This document shows, in pieces, positions 16,149-24,015 of a DNA stretch of 37,957 bases. How positions within the stretch are numbered: position 1 is the stretch's first letter; each line of letters starts with the position of its first letter. The notes beneath the pieces were generated by a model. The model was not told where the DNA came from. It worked only from the letters and a program-made list of their open reading frames with translations, and did not search any database. The stretch covers positions 1-37,957 of the forward strand of contig JAOZHP010000024.1 in NCBI GenBank assembly GCA_026014815.1. The letters run 5' to 3'. This DNA comes from Candidatus Bathyarchaeota archaeon (lineage in GTDB: Archaea > Thermoproteota > Bathyarchaeia > TCS64). A program made the translations under genes and the position numbers.

Positions 16149-17270
16149 CTATAGGCCAAGCATCTTTATGATGGTGATAGCCGGGGTTACGGCGAGAGTA
16201 GCGGTTGTATCTGATACACTTGTTATGGCTGGGATAACAACGTTATCCGGGTTCAGTCCCCGCTGGAACGCCTGATGAGCCGAGAACAAAGCAAAGACCG
16301 AGATGACGCCAAAGCTGATGAGATTTGAGGTCAACGCTATCCCAAGAAGAGCAACTAGGCTGACGCCCGGCGTGGACGGTCCAGCTATCAGGAAACTAAA
16401 CACAGCGAACACACCGTGCATTAGAAAGGCAGGTAACTCCACCTGTATTATGTTTCTACCGGCATGCCTCAGCTCCTCGAAGAAGCTCTTGGCGTAGCCC
16501 AGCGCCATGTTGGTCGTGGTCTGTGACCCGATGATGGCGCCGATGTTCCCAAGCGCGTTGGTGAGAGCCGGGTACATAACCATGAGCCCTGGGATGGACG
16601 CAAGGCTCCCACTGAGGCTGCTGAGAATGACTCCGTTGACGCTTCCAAAGACACTGCTAATCACCACAATGAACGTTCCCTCGCTCAGCGTCTGAGTGAA
16701 TAACGTGTCATCCCTGTTCATAGAGGCTAGGTACCCCACAGCTGCGAGGATAACGACGAAAACAGCGCCGAGAGCCGTGAATAAGAATCCTCCACGGATA
16801 ACCAGTGATACCGTGATGACGTAGAACGCGGTAACCACGATGTCGTTGACGCTGGCAAGGATTGGGTAAACAAGGATATCGGGGTCCAGGCCCCTCCTGA
16901 AGGTCTCGATGGCGATGAAGCTCGTAACCGGGATGCTGAAACAGACTGCTAGCATGCAGGCCACCGTGGGTACGATCAGGAAGATGGGCAACATCTCCCA
17001 TGACGCTGCTCCGCTTAAAACGCAGAGTATGAAACTCATCACGCCGAGGACCATGGTGTCGATGGTGGTGATGACCAGCACCGACTTCACGAGACCCCAA
17101 TAGCTCTCGGTGTTATCCCTGATCTGCGGCTTCACCATGCCCAGATGAAGCATGGTGGCGAGGTTACCGCTGAAGATGCCTCCGATGCCCCCACGCACCG
17201 TCAACACGGGGGGGAACAGCGCCAGTATCCATGGCCGGTTGCTGAATAGAGGCATGAAGACCATCATCAA
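16149..17270 (-). CDS. SLC41/MgtE-like divalent cation transporter
   Basis: A multi-pass membrane protein made of two repeats of the MgtE integral-membrane domain: PWILALFPPVLTVRGGIGGI in the first half and PGLMVMYPALTNALGNIGAI in the second, each followed by a conserved Gly/Thr/Asn-rich helix. The family carries Mg2+ and related ions. The first conventional start is at 17270, yet the same frame upstream encodes what looks like the missing first helix (GQTLLALSFNNLSLLAG). An ATG at 17403 would join it if the A run at 17385-17389 were one base shorter. The gene therefore probably begins at 17403, with an indel or sequencing error. Confidence 0.85.
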   Translation of the reverse strand: MMMVFMPLFSNRPWILALFPPVLTVRGGIGGIFSGNLATMLHLGMVKPQIRDNTESYWGLVKSVLVITTIDTMVLGVMSFILCVLSGAASWEMLPIFLIVPTVACMLAVCFSIPVTSFIAIETFRRGLDPDILVYPILASVNDIVVTAFYVITVSLVIRGGFLFTALGAVFVVILAAVGYLASMNRDDTLFTQTLSEGTFIVVISSVFGSVNGVILSSLSGSLASIPGLMVMYPALTNALGNIGAIIGSQTTTNMALGYAKSFFEELRHAGRNIIQVELPAFLMHGVFAVFSFLIAGPSTPGVSLVALLGIALTSNLISFGVISVFALFSAHQAFQRGLNPDNVVIPAITSVSDTTATLAVTPAITIIKMLGL

Positions 17271-17453
17271 GCCCCCTGCTAGGAGGCTTAAGTTGTTGAA
17301 GCTGAGTGCAAGCAGAGTTTGACCTGGGACTGTGTTAAGGAATTGGCTGAGTTGCCCCTTTACGGCTGAGGTTGCCCCATGGACTTTTTCGCTCCATACG
17401 CATTCACGGGACTTGGTGTCCCACCCCTAGATTGACCACAGACTTAAAAATGT

Positions 17454-17474
17454 ATCAAGCAGCCAGTGCTTGAT
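17454..17474. repeat. Small perfect inverted repeat
   Basis: ATCAAGC and GCTTGAT flank a seven-base loop between the divergent transporter and HhH-protein genes. It could be an operator for either gene; nothing else identifies it. Confidence 0.35.
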
Positions 17475-17526
17475 TAGCTGGATCGGTCTCTGAACCCTTT
17501 TACATCGGGGTTCCCATGATACAGCC

Positions 17527-17976
17527 ATGAACCCGCTTTTGGTTGTGTTTGTCTTCATCTTACTCTTAGCCGCGTTGCTCTACATGATGAGCGTTGAAGA
17601 GCCAGAGAAGCCTCTTGAGGAAGAGTTTACGGTTGTCGAGACGATAGTCCCCAAGGTCAGTCTAGAGAAAGAGGAAGTCAAGTCAATAGATGCCACACCA
17701 CCAATGGACACAGAGCCAGAGAAAGAAGAAACCGTCGAACCCTCTGAGCAACCCGAGGATATGGATGATTTAGAGAGGCTATCCGGCGTCGGAGCCAAAT
17801 ACAGGCAGCTACTAATAGCCGTTGGAATCACAACCACTGCTTCCCTCGCCACGCAGAACCCGGATGAACTCTGGTCAAAACTAGTAGAAACAAACAAGAG
17901 CGAAGAAATAGTAAAAAGACCTCCACCTTTGAAGATCGTCGAGGCTTGGATTGAAAAAGCCAAGGAACTTTACTAA
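17527..17976 (+). CDS. Membrane-anchored helix-hairpin-helix protein
   Basis: A 149-residue protein. Residues 2-22 are a single hydrophobic helix (NPLLVVFVFILLLAALLYMM), followed by an acidic Glu/Pro-rich linker (about 23-80) and a C-terminal helix-hairpin-helix domain (DLERLSGVGAKYRQLLIAVG, residues 83-149). HhH domains of this type bind nucleic acid without sequence preference or mediate protein contacts. The layout implies a cytoplasmic DNA- or protein-binding head tethered to the membrane. The linker and HhH resemble the C-terminal half of the Alba protein nearby. Family not recognised with certainty. Confidence 0.8.
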   Translation: MNPLLVVFVFILLLAALLYMMSVEEPEKPLEEEFTVVETIVPKVSLEKEEVKSIDATPPMDTEPEKEETVEPSEQPEDMDDLERLSGVGAKYRQLLIAVGITTTASLATQNPDELWSKLVETNKSEEIVKRPPPLKIVEAWIEKAKELY

Positions 17977-18028
17977 GCAGAGACTCCAGAACCTAGTTCA
18001 AAGGCACGGAGTTTAGTATTGCTACTTG

Positions 18029-18343
18029 TCACTGTTGAGCGGATAAGTAGCTCAACGCCTTCTCGGTTAGCGATAATTTCCCTTTTTCCTCTCTGATATA
18101 CCCGTCATCTATGAGGGCGTCCACCATGAACTCGGCTTGGTTCATCCATCGGGGCATCTGGCCTCCTTGAAGCATGGCGTGGTCCGCTGGGTGAAGCCTA
18201 TCCTCCATCAGGTTGTATATTCTCTGGAGCAGTGATTCATGTGAGGCTTCGCTGAGCTCGGCGAGGGCGAGTAGAATATATGGACCGTACTCGGGTTTGC
18301 TTGTCCTCTGCTCCTGATCCATATCTAGGTGAAAAGGTTTCAT
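18029..18343 (-). CDS. Winged-helix protein resembling the Mrr N-terminal domain
   Basis: 104 residues from the ATG at 18343 (MKPFHLDMDQ); the frame is open further upstream but overlaps the aminotransferase gene antisense. The protein has the order YGPYILLALAELSEASHESL, then WMNQAEFMVDALIDDGYIRE and KGKLSLTEKALSYL. This matches the wing-helix module found at the N terminus of Mrr-like restriction proteins, where it recognises DNA. No nuclease domain is attached or next door. It is divergent from the aminotransferase with only 22 bases between starts. Confidence 0.72.
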   Translation of the reverse strand: MKPFHLDMDQEQRTSKPEYGPYILLALAELSEASHESLLQRIYNLMEDRLHPADHAMLQGGQMPRWMNQAEFMVDALIDDGYIREEKGKLSLTEKALSYLSAQQ

Positions 18344-18365
18344 AGTAATAAACCACTCCCAATGT

Positions 18366-19538
18366 ATGGCAACATTCAGCGACGACTCAGTAAGGATGGA
18401 CCTTCTCCGCAAATACTCCAAAAACAGGTGGGGAAAACTCCCCGAAGACGTTATCCCAGTGACGGCAGCCGACCCCGACTTCCAGGCAGCACAACCCATA
18501 AGAGAAGCAATCCAACGAGCCGCCGCGGATGGCACATTCAGCTACGGCAGCGACGGAGGCAACCACGAGTTCAGGGAGACAGTAGCAGAGACAGTTAAGC
18601 ACAGGAAAGGCATCGACTGCACCCCAGATGACATCTACGCCACCAACGGCGTCGCTCAGGCAATGATGCTCACAGCCAAAGCCTTCCTTAAGCCCGGAGA
18701 CGAGGCTATCCTCTTCGACCCAGTGGACTTCCTCTTCGGAAAAAGCATAGACCACGCGGAAGGCAGACGACTCTACAGCCAAGTTGACTGGGAGACCAGA
18801 AGCTTCGACCTTGAGGGACTCAAGGACCTCGTGACCCCGAGGACACGAATGCTGTGCATCTGCAACCCCCACAATCCGAATGGAAGAACCTTGACGAAGG
18901 ACGAACTCAAGGCCATGGTGGATCTGGCTGTAGACCACAACCTCGTCATAATGAGTGACGAGATCTGGAGCGACATCATCTACGACGGAAGGAAACACAT
19001 CGCCACGGCTACGCTGCCAGACGCAGCAGACAGAACTGTGAGCCTCTACGGGTTCAGCAAGACCTTCGCGTTGGCAGGGCTGCAGCTGGGATACATGGTG
19101 GTCACCAACCCAGAGCTGCTGAATACGTTGCGGAAGGTGGCTCCGAGTTACTTTTATCCTGTAAATAACGTGAGCCAAGAGGCAGGCAGGGCAGCGTACG
19201 CTGAGGCTTGGCCTTGGGCAGACGCGTTTCTGGTGCATCTTCATAAGGTGCGAGACTACGGGTATGGTAGGCTCAGGGAGATGACTGGGGTTGAGGTTCA
19301 TAAACCCGAGTCAACCTATGTGCTGTTCCCCAAGATAGATTCTTTCGGAATGACCAGCGAGGAGATGACGCGGTATCTACTGGAGGAGGCGCGGGTGGCG
19401 GTTGTGCCGGGTCACGGTGAGCCTTTCAGCTACTTCGGGCCAGGAGGCGAGGGCCATATAAGGATAGTGTATAGCACAAGCATGGGCATAATAGCTGAGG
19501 TTATGGACAGGATAGAGGCAGCGTTGGCTAAACTTTAA
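18366..19538 (+). CDS. PLP-dependent aminotransferase (PatB/MalY-like, class I/II)
   Basis: A 390-residue fold-type I enzyme. The pyridoxal phosphate Lys is Lys232 in YGFSKTFALAGL. The cofactor-binding Asn is in ICNPHNPNGRTL (167-173) and the Asp in MSDEIWSD (Asp198). The N-terminal TAADPDFQAAQPIREAI is like the 'ADMDF' region of PatB/MalY cystathionine beta-lyases and related C-S lyases. It either splits cysteine thioethers or transfers amino groups; sequence alone does not decide. The start at 18366 is favoured, with 18396 (MDLLRKYS) an alternative. Its 3' end overlaps the converging ABC ATPase gene by 11 bases. Confidence 0.88.
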   Translation: MATFSDDSVRMDLLRKYSKNRWGKLPEDVIPVTAADPDFQAAQPIREAIQRAAADGTFSYGSDGGNHEFRETVAETVKHRKGIDCTPDDIYATNGVAQAMMLTAKAFLKPGDEAILFDPVDFLFGKSIDHAEGRRLYSQVDWETRSFDLEGLKDLVTPRTRMLCICNPHNPNGRTLTKDELKAMVDLAVDHNLVIMSDEIWSDIIYDGRKHIATATLPDAADRTVSLYGFSKTFALAGLQLGYMVVTNPELLNTLRKVAPSYFYPVNNVSQEAGRAAYAEAWPWADAFLVHLHKVRDYGYGRLREMTGVEVHKPESTYVLFPKIDSFGMTSEEMTRYLLEEARVAVVPGHGEPFSYFGPGGEGHIRIVYSTSMGIIAEVMDRIEAALAKL

Positions 19539-20589
19539 GCTGTTTTACTGCCTCAGGGGTGAATTGCACCCAGATCTCTTCTCCTTGGGCGATGTTCTGT
19601 TCAAGGAACCTTCGTTTACTCTGAGTGATGTTGAGCTTGATGCCTATGTCCACGGTTACGGTGATGGCGGGTCCGAGGTCCGAGTATCCTGCTATTACTC
19701 CTCTGAACAGGTTGTCTCGGGTTGCCGGTGGCGTCACTTTGTGGAGGCTGATGTCGTCGCTGTGGATGCCTATTCTGGTTTGGCCTCTCTTGGGTGCCTT
19801 ACTGCTGCGAAGTATGACGCCTTTGACGTTCATCTTGGTTATCTTGCGTCCCTTCTCCAATACCTTCGCTGAGTAGATGTTCTGGTATCCGAGGAACCTT
19901 GCGGCGTACTCGTCGGTGGGATCGTTGAACACGTCCTCGACGGTGCCTTTCTTGACGATGACTCCTTTACGGATAACTCCGAGCCTATCTGCGAGGCCGA
20001 GGGCCTCCTGCTGGTCATGGGTTACGTGGATGACGGTGACTCCCAGATAGTTATGGATGGTGTTGATCTCGTCACGTATCTCCTGCTTTGTGGTGACGTC
20101 CAGGTTGCTGAGGGGCTCATCAAGGAGTAGCACCCTCGGCTGCTGGACTAGGGCTCTGGCGAGGGCTACTTTCCTTTTCTCGCCTCCGCTGAGAGTGACG
20201 AACTCTCTGTCCTGGTGCTCGGATAAGCTCAGCATTTGAAGCACACCGTCCACCTCCCATCTGAGCGTCTCCACGAGGTTCTTCTTCTTGAGAGGGTACT
20301 CGATGTTCTCCCTGACCGTGATCTGAGGGAGAAGATTAGGGGTCTGGGGTACGTACGCTATCCTGCGCTGGTCCGCTGGTACTTTTGTGATGTCTTGTCC
20401 GTCGAACTGGATGCTTCCCTTGTCAACTGTGTGGAAGCCTTGGATGGTCTCTAGGAGGAGGGTCTTACCGCTGCCTGTCGGCCCCACGAGGACAAAGTAC
20501 TCGCCGGGGCCGATGTTGAGCGTGATGTTTCGAAGCTTGAAGGTGTCCCACGTTTTGGACACTTTTTTTAGGCGCAGCTCTCCTCCCAC
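19528..20589 (-). CDS. ABC transporter ATPase (tungstate/sulfate/spermidine-type importer)
   Basis: A 353-residue ATP-binding subunit. The Walker A GPTGSGKT is at 36-43, the signature LSGGEKRK near 137, the Walker B LLLDEPLSNLD near 155-165, and the switch His in VIHVTHDQQEALG. The C-terminal 120 residues form a TOBE-like regulatory domain, as in WtpC, CysA and PotA. GTG start at 20589. No permease or substrate-binding protein gene is adjacent, so the transporter it powers must be encoded elsewhere and the substrate is open. Probably faces the cytoplasm on the inner side of the membrane. Confidence 0.9.
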   Translation of the reverse strand: MGGELRLKKVSKTWDTFKLRNITLNIGPGEYFVLVGPTGSGKTLLLETIQGFHTVDKGSIQFDGQDITKVPADQRRIAYVPQTPNLLPQITVRENIEYPLKKKNLVETLRWEVDGVLQMLSLSEHQDREFVTLSGGEKRKVALARALVQQPRVLLLDEPLSNLDVTTKQEIRDEINTIHNYLGVTVIHVTHDQQEALGLADRLGVIRKGVIVKKGTVEDVFNDPTDEYAARFLGYQNIYSAKVLEKGRKITKMNVKGVILRSSKAPKRGQTRIGIHSDDISLHKVTPPATRDNLFRGVIAGYSDLGPAITVTVDIGIKLNITQSKRRFLEQNIAQGEEIWVQFTPEAVKQLKV

Positions 20590-20679
20590 GGACTCTCCCC
20601 CAGAAAAAGCATCCTATGGACGCTTAAATGTAATGAACCGTGGCATGGATGCTGGTCATTTCGATCAAGGTCGGGATGG

Positions 20680-20693
20680 TTAATATTTATTAG
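20680..20693 (+). promoter_or_regulatory. TATA box of the S1/P1-like gene
   Basis: TTAATATTTATTAG is centred about 24 bases before the ATG at 20710. Archaeal TATA boxes lie about 26 bases before the transcription start, so the transcript is probably leaderless. Confidence 0.55.
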
Positions 20694-20709
20694 TACTAGG
20701 CAGTAAATC

Positions 20710-22368
20710 ATGATTGGTGTGGATGGGTTGAAGAGGTATACTCATGCATGGATCGCGACTCGTGCAATTGATCGTCTGGGAAGTATCGGTAAACAGTTTC
20801 TAGAAAAGGAAGAGGCAAAGGCGGTTAAAAAGGAGATTAAGGCAGCGAAAGCAGGGACTGTGTCCGAGGAGCAGAGTTTTCTCGATGACGCTGAAGAGAT
20901 CAGGAAGAAGGCGTGGGAGAAGTACGGGTCCATTCTGTTTTACTGGGATATTTTGAAGAGTAAAATAGAGTTAGTTGTGGAAGGCGCCTGGCTTCCTGAC
21001 AACGTGATTGGTGATATGAACCCAGGGCATATCTGGAAGTACAGACCACCGATGGTGAAAGGCGAGGAATGGAAATATGACAGAAGCGGGATACCGTACA
21101 CAGGAGTAGTTGTGAAAGATGGGGACGGAAAAAAGTTTTACAGGGTTGACCATGCCGAGACTCTTTCTCTCTGCTATCAGGAAGCCGAGTATGCTTACGC
21201 GTGGAACAAGGCATGGGACAAAGTAAGCGGACGATTAGCCGACAGGGTTGTGGCGGTTCAGCAGATGATGAGAGATCTCATTCTTTACCAGAGAGACGAG
21301 ATGCACAGAATCACTGCTACCTTGATGGCAAAGTTTGATGACGACCTGTTCTCGAAGGTAGATGATGTCAAGGCTTTTCTGTCTAATAGGGATGAAGTGA
21401 ACGCGTACTATGATGAGAAAGTCAACGAAGAATATGTGAACAGGAAGAAAATCATCGACATCAGGAACAAGCGTAATAGAAAGGAGTACAAGTTCAGATT
21501 CACTAGATGTCTTATGACGTATGGGGATCTTATCAAAAAGCATCTCTACGAGTTTAACAGCGACCAGGTATTGAAGGGGAAGCAGGTGTACTTCCCCATG
21601 TTTTTCAGTGACGACCAGATAGCTTTGACTTTTTTCACGTTAAGCCATTATGTTGCTGACGCTCATATGCCTCTTCACTGTGACGCAAGGGAGTTCAGTG
21701 ATGATGATTGTGATGATATTCATGGTTTGATCGAGAAAGAGTGGGAGGACTGGGTGATCAAGAGCAGCGTCTCAGACAAGTTCAGTAAGAGTCTCTCAGA
21801 GAGTACTAGGACTAAGAAGTTCATCGAACATGTGTTCAAGAAGAAGCCTCCACTCTGGCGGAATTATGTTTATCCAGACGAGTCGGCTCTCAAGCTTCTT
21901 GATGATAAACTTGGTGAAGATATCTGGGAGTCGAGGAAGGGTCGCATATATGACGGTGATTACTGGAACGAGATAGTTGGAGTCACCTATGCCTCTTACT
22001 GTCTGGCGAGTAGGCTCCTTGAGTTCAGTGACAAGGTTAGGGCTGTACCTAAAACAAGGAAGGATCAGTACAATGACAACTTTGACGGGAATGTGCTGGA
22101 GATTGATAAGGAGAACTGGATGAATGCAGTGAAGTACGATTGCGCCGAGGAGAGGTTCGGAAAGACGAGAAGCTCGACGCAGAGAGAGCTTATCAAGATG
22201 CGAAAGAAAGTCTTTGATTTGGTCGAGGGAGACAAGGATCACGAAGCAGCATTCAAGTACCTTAGTTTGCTTGTGCTTATAGACGCCATCGAGTGCGTGG
22301 CTAAAATGTGGGCGGAGACGATTCTTGATCACTTAAAATATGCTTATGGAAGACCAAGAAAGGCGTAG
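20710..22368 (+). CDS. S1/P1-nuclease / zinc phospholipase C superfamily protein
   Basis: A large 552-residue protein whose zinc ligands are scattered as in the S1/P1 nuclease and phospholipase C fold. His12 is in YTHAWIATRAI, Asp97 is in AWLPD, and the core is SHYVADAHMPLHCD (His313, Asp317, His319, His323), then His338 and Glu residues in IHGLIEKEWEDW. Known members are about 250-400 residues; a long charged insert (about 110-290) and a C-terminal helical region make this one larger. No signal peptide is visible, so it may act inside the cell. It cleaves either phospholipids or nucleic acid if active. It begins the accessory part of the window. Confidence 0.75.
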   Translation: MIGVDGLKRYTHAWIATRAIDRLGSIGKQFLEKEEAKAVKKEIKAAKAGTVSEEQSFLDDAEEIRKKAWEKYGSILFYWDILKSKIELVVEGAWLPDNVIGDMNPGHIWKYRPPMVKGEEWKYDRSGIPYTGVVVKDGDGKKFYRVDHAETLSLCYQEAEYAYAWNKAWDKVSGRLADRVVAVQQMMRDLILYQRDEMHRITATLMAKFDDDLFSKVDDVKAFLSNRDEVNAYYDEKVNEEYVNRKKIIDIRNKRNRKEYKFRFTRCLMTYGDLIKKHLYEFNSDQVLKGKQVYFPMFFSDDQIALTFFTLSHYVADAHMPLHCDAREFSDDDCDDIHGLIEKEWEDWVIKSSVSDKFSKSLSESTRTKKFIEHVFKKKPPLWRNYVYPDESALKLLDDKLGEDIWESRKGRIYDGDYWNEIVGVTYASYCLASRLLEFSDKVRAVPKTRKDQYNDNFDGNVLEIDKENWMNAVKYDCAEERFGKTRSSTQRELIKMRKKVFDLVEGDKDHEAAFKYLSLLVLIDAIECVAKMWAETILDHLKYAYGRPRKA

Positions 22369-22378
22369 CCGGTACACA

Positions 22379-22397
22379 GTTTTCTCTTCTTTTTTCT
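22379..22397 (+). terminator. T-rich transcription end between convergent genes
   Basis: A pyrimidine-rich stretch with a run of six Ts follows about ten bases after the S1/P1-like gene's stop codon, ahead of the converging methyltransferase. Confidence 0.45.
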
Positions 22398-22488
22398 TGG
22401 TATGAACTCGGTGTTTGCTGTCGGTTTCTGATTAACGTAAAATTTGTTTTGGGATCATGAATGTATATACCTCAGTATTTCTTGGATT

Positions 22489-23226
22489 TTATACACAATT
22501 TTTCTCTAGTATCGCGTAGTAGATTGGTTTCTCGGGTTCGATGAGGTGTCTTATTTGCCATCCCGTATCTTGGAGTAGGGTTTTCATTTCTTCTGGGCTA
22601 GCCCATAGGAGGTGGAACCATGGGCTAGCGTATTGCTCGTATCGTGTCCGGAGCTTTACTAGGCCAGGCATGCGCCCGTTTTCTCTGTTTTGTTGATGGT
22701 AATCAAGGTGTTGTGTTTTGTTGGTGCTGTAGGGGTTTAAGGTACTAGCGATGATGACTGCTTTGTCACTCGTGATGGTGTGGAGGTGCCTGTAGCCATG
22801 TTTGGTGTTCTCGGGGTCCCCGTAGATGCCGAAGTTTCCGCCGAGGAGGAGCACGGTATCGTATTTCTCTGCGGGGTTGAGGTCGTTTACGTCTGAGACG
22901 AGGGTGTTCTTGACGCCTCTCTCCTTGGTTACTTGTACGGCGAGGGGGCTGAGGTCGGTGGCGAGGACGTTGACGCCGTTGTTCTGGAGGTGAAGGCTGT
23001 GTCTTCCTGCGCCGCATCCTACGTCGAGGACGTTGCCGTGGGCGTGGCTGATGGCTTCTTGTTCGCCTGGTGGCCAATCGTTGTGGCTTGAGAAGTAGGT
23101 CTTTGTGCTGTTGGGTGAGGCGTTTATGTGTCCGTCGTCTCGTTCAATGATTGATGCTACGCTTAAGCCTCGGTGGGCGTCGAGGAGGTAGAGGCCAAAG
23201 GTGTCATTGTGGATTTTTAGTTCCAT
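22489..23226 (-). CDS. SAM-dependent methyltransferase
   Basis: A 245-residue class I methyltransferase. The SAM-binding motif I is NVLDVGCGAGRHSLHL (65-80) and motif II VLATDLSPLAVQV. A DTVLLLGGNFGIYGDPE segment follows and a C-terminal domain ends in EPEKPIYYAILEKN. This resembles class I enzymes acting on small molecules; the substrate is unknown. ATG start at 23226. A closely similar copy of its last 54 codons lies at 25677-25840 in the same direction, so this locus has been duplicated or recombined. Confidence 0.88.
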   Translation of the reverse strand: MELKIHNDTFGLYLLDAHRGLSVASIIERDDGHINASPNSTKTYFSSHNDWPPGEQEAISHAHGNVLDVGCGAGRHSLHLQNNGVNVLATDLSPLAVQVTKERGVKNTLVSDVNDLNPAEKYDTVLLLGGNFGIYGDPENTKHGYRHLHTITSDKAVIIASTLNPYSTNKTQHLDYHQQNRENGRMPGLVKLRTRYEQYASPWFHLLWASPEEMKTLLQDTGWQIRHLIEPEKPIYYAILEKNCV

Positions 23227-23272
23227 GTTTTTTAATCGTCAATGGAAAGTTATGACTCTTACTGTATCACGA

Positions 23273-23506
23273 TTATAGCCATTTTCTGCGTAGGATATAA
23301 TTGCTTGATAGGTTTATGATGGGAACTAGCACCACGGATAGGATCAATATGATGTTTCTCGTGGATACTGCGGCGGCTAGACTCTGTGTTAGTGTTATCG
23401 TCGCGGCGTTCATCAGGATCGCTGCGATGTTGAACCTGTTTCTCCACACAGGGACGACATGGAATATCCTGCGGATGATTGACATGACGTTCTGGAAGCG
23501 CGTCAT
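23273..23506 (-). CDS. Small two-helix membrane protein beside the caspase-like cluster
   Basis: Seventy-seven residues from the ATG at 23506 (MTRFQNVMSIIRRIFHVVPV), with two hydrophobic stretches (NIAAILMNAATITLTQSLAA and NIILILSVVLVPIINL) and a basic C-terminal RRKW. A TATAAA box (23567-23572) and a T run (23582-23588) lie upstream, which is why I prefer this start over the in-frame TTG at 23641 that would overlap the upstream gene. It is the last gene of the leftward caspase-like cluster. Function unknown; a membrane effector role is speculation from position. Confidence 0.55.
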   Translation of the reverse strand: MTRFQNVMSIIRRIFHVVPVWRNRFNIAAILMNAATITLTQSLAAAVSTRNIILILSVVLVPIINLSSNYILRRKWL

Positions 23507-23581
23507 TAATAGGCGCAGTATCAGTGAGTAGACTTCTTTGAGTAACCGGTGAGTGAACTGGAAGAGTTTATACCCCTTATT

Positions 23582-23588
23582 AAAAAAA
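23582..23588 (-). terminator. T run after the 131-residue partner gene
   Basis: On the minus strand seven consecutive Ts occur 22 bases after the stop codon at 23610, fitting an archaeal transcription end before the small membrane gene's own TATA box. Confidence 0.4.
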
Positions 23589-23609
23589 GGATGAGATGTT
23601 TTCTCTATG

Positions 23610-24005
23610 TTATTCCTGTTTCTTTTGTGAGTCCCTCTCAAGGAGGGCTTCCTCGATGGTCGCCAGAAGATCGTTGATATAGGATATCTCGGCGTTTAGG
23701 TGGATTCTCCCGAAGCTCGTCTGGGCCTTTACTTGCTCCATGAGCTGTTTTTTGTCAAGCACTGGGCCCTCGAACCCCATAGCTACTTTGCTTTTTCCAG
23801 CAAGGTTCTTTTCCTCGGCCTCCATGTCTGTTCTGAGCCTTTCAAGGATCAACTTGGTTTTGTCCTGCTCTGATAGCTCAGTCAAAGGGGTCACTGGTTC
23901 CCTCCCGTCTACGACGTCGTCGTAATAGATGAACCTCTGGGTTTCTGGGTTGTACCCTATGGGCTTCTTCTTTGCTTCGTCTGATAACTTCGGGAGGCTG
24001 CTCAA
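23610..24005 (-). CDS. Stand-alone copy of the caspase-like protein's N-terminal domain
   Basis: A 131-residue soluble protein of unknown family. Residues 46-122 match the N-terminal 115 residues of the protease encoded directly upstream: KTKLILERL against KTKLTVERL, and QVKAQTSFGRIHLNAEISYI against NVESQTELGEWFIRIEMNYL, ending in a shared LLE. The gap between the genes is ten bases, so they are co-transcribed. A partner sharing the enzyme's own domain suggests hetero-oligomer formation through that domain, perhaps as adaptor, inhibitor or activator. This is inference. The C-terminal DSQKKQE tail is charged. Confidence 0.78.
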   Translation of the reverse strand: MSSLPKLSDEAKKKPIGYNPETQRFIYYDDVVDGREPVTPLTELSEQDKTKLILERLRTDMEAEEKNLAGKSKVAMGFEGPVLDKKQLMEQVKAQTSFGRIHLNAEISYINDLLATIEEALLERDSQKKQE

Positions 24006-24015
24006 AGTTTTCTCA

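Noticed and set aside
15941-16171. Plus-strand 76-residue frame
   Set aside because: It is antisense to the small coiled-coil gene and the transporter's end and shows no protein-like pattern.
18387-19301. A 304-residue minus-strand frame
   Set aside because: It is entirely antisense to the aminotransferase, whose catalytic motifs are intact; its Cys/Val-rich protein looks artefactual.
21796-22332. A 178-residue minus-strand frame
   Set aside because: It is antisense to the S1/P1-like gene and unrelated to any family I know.
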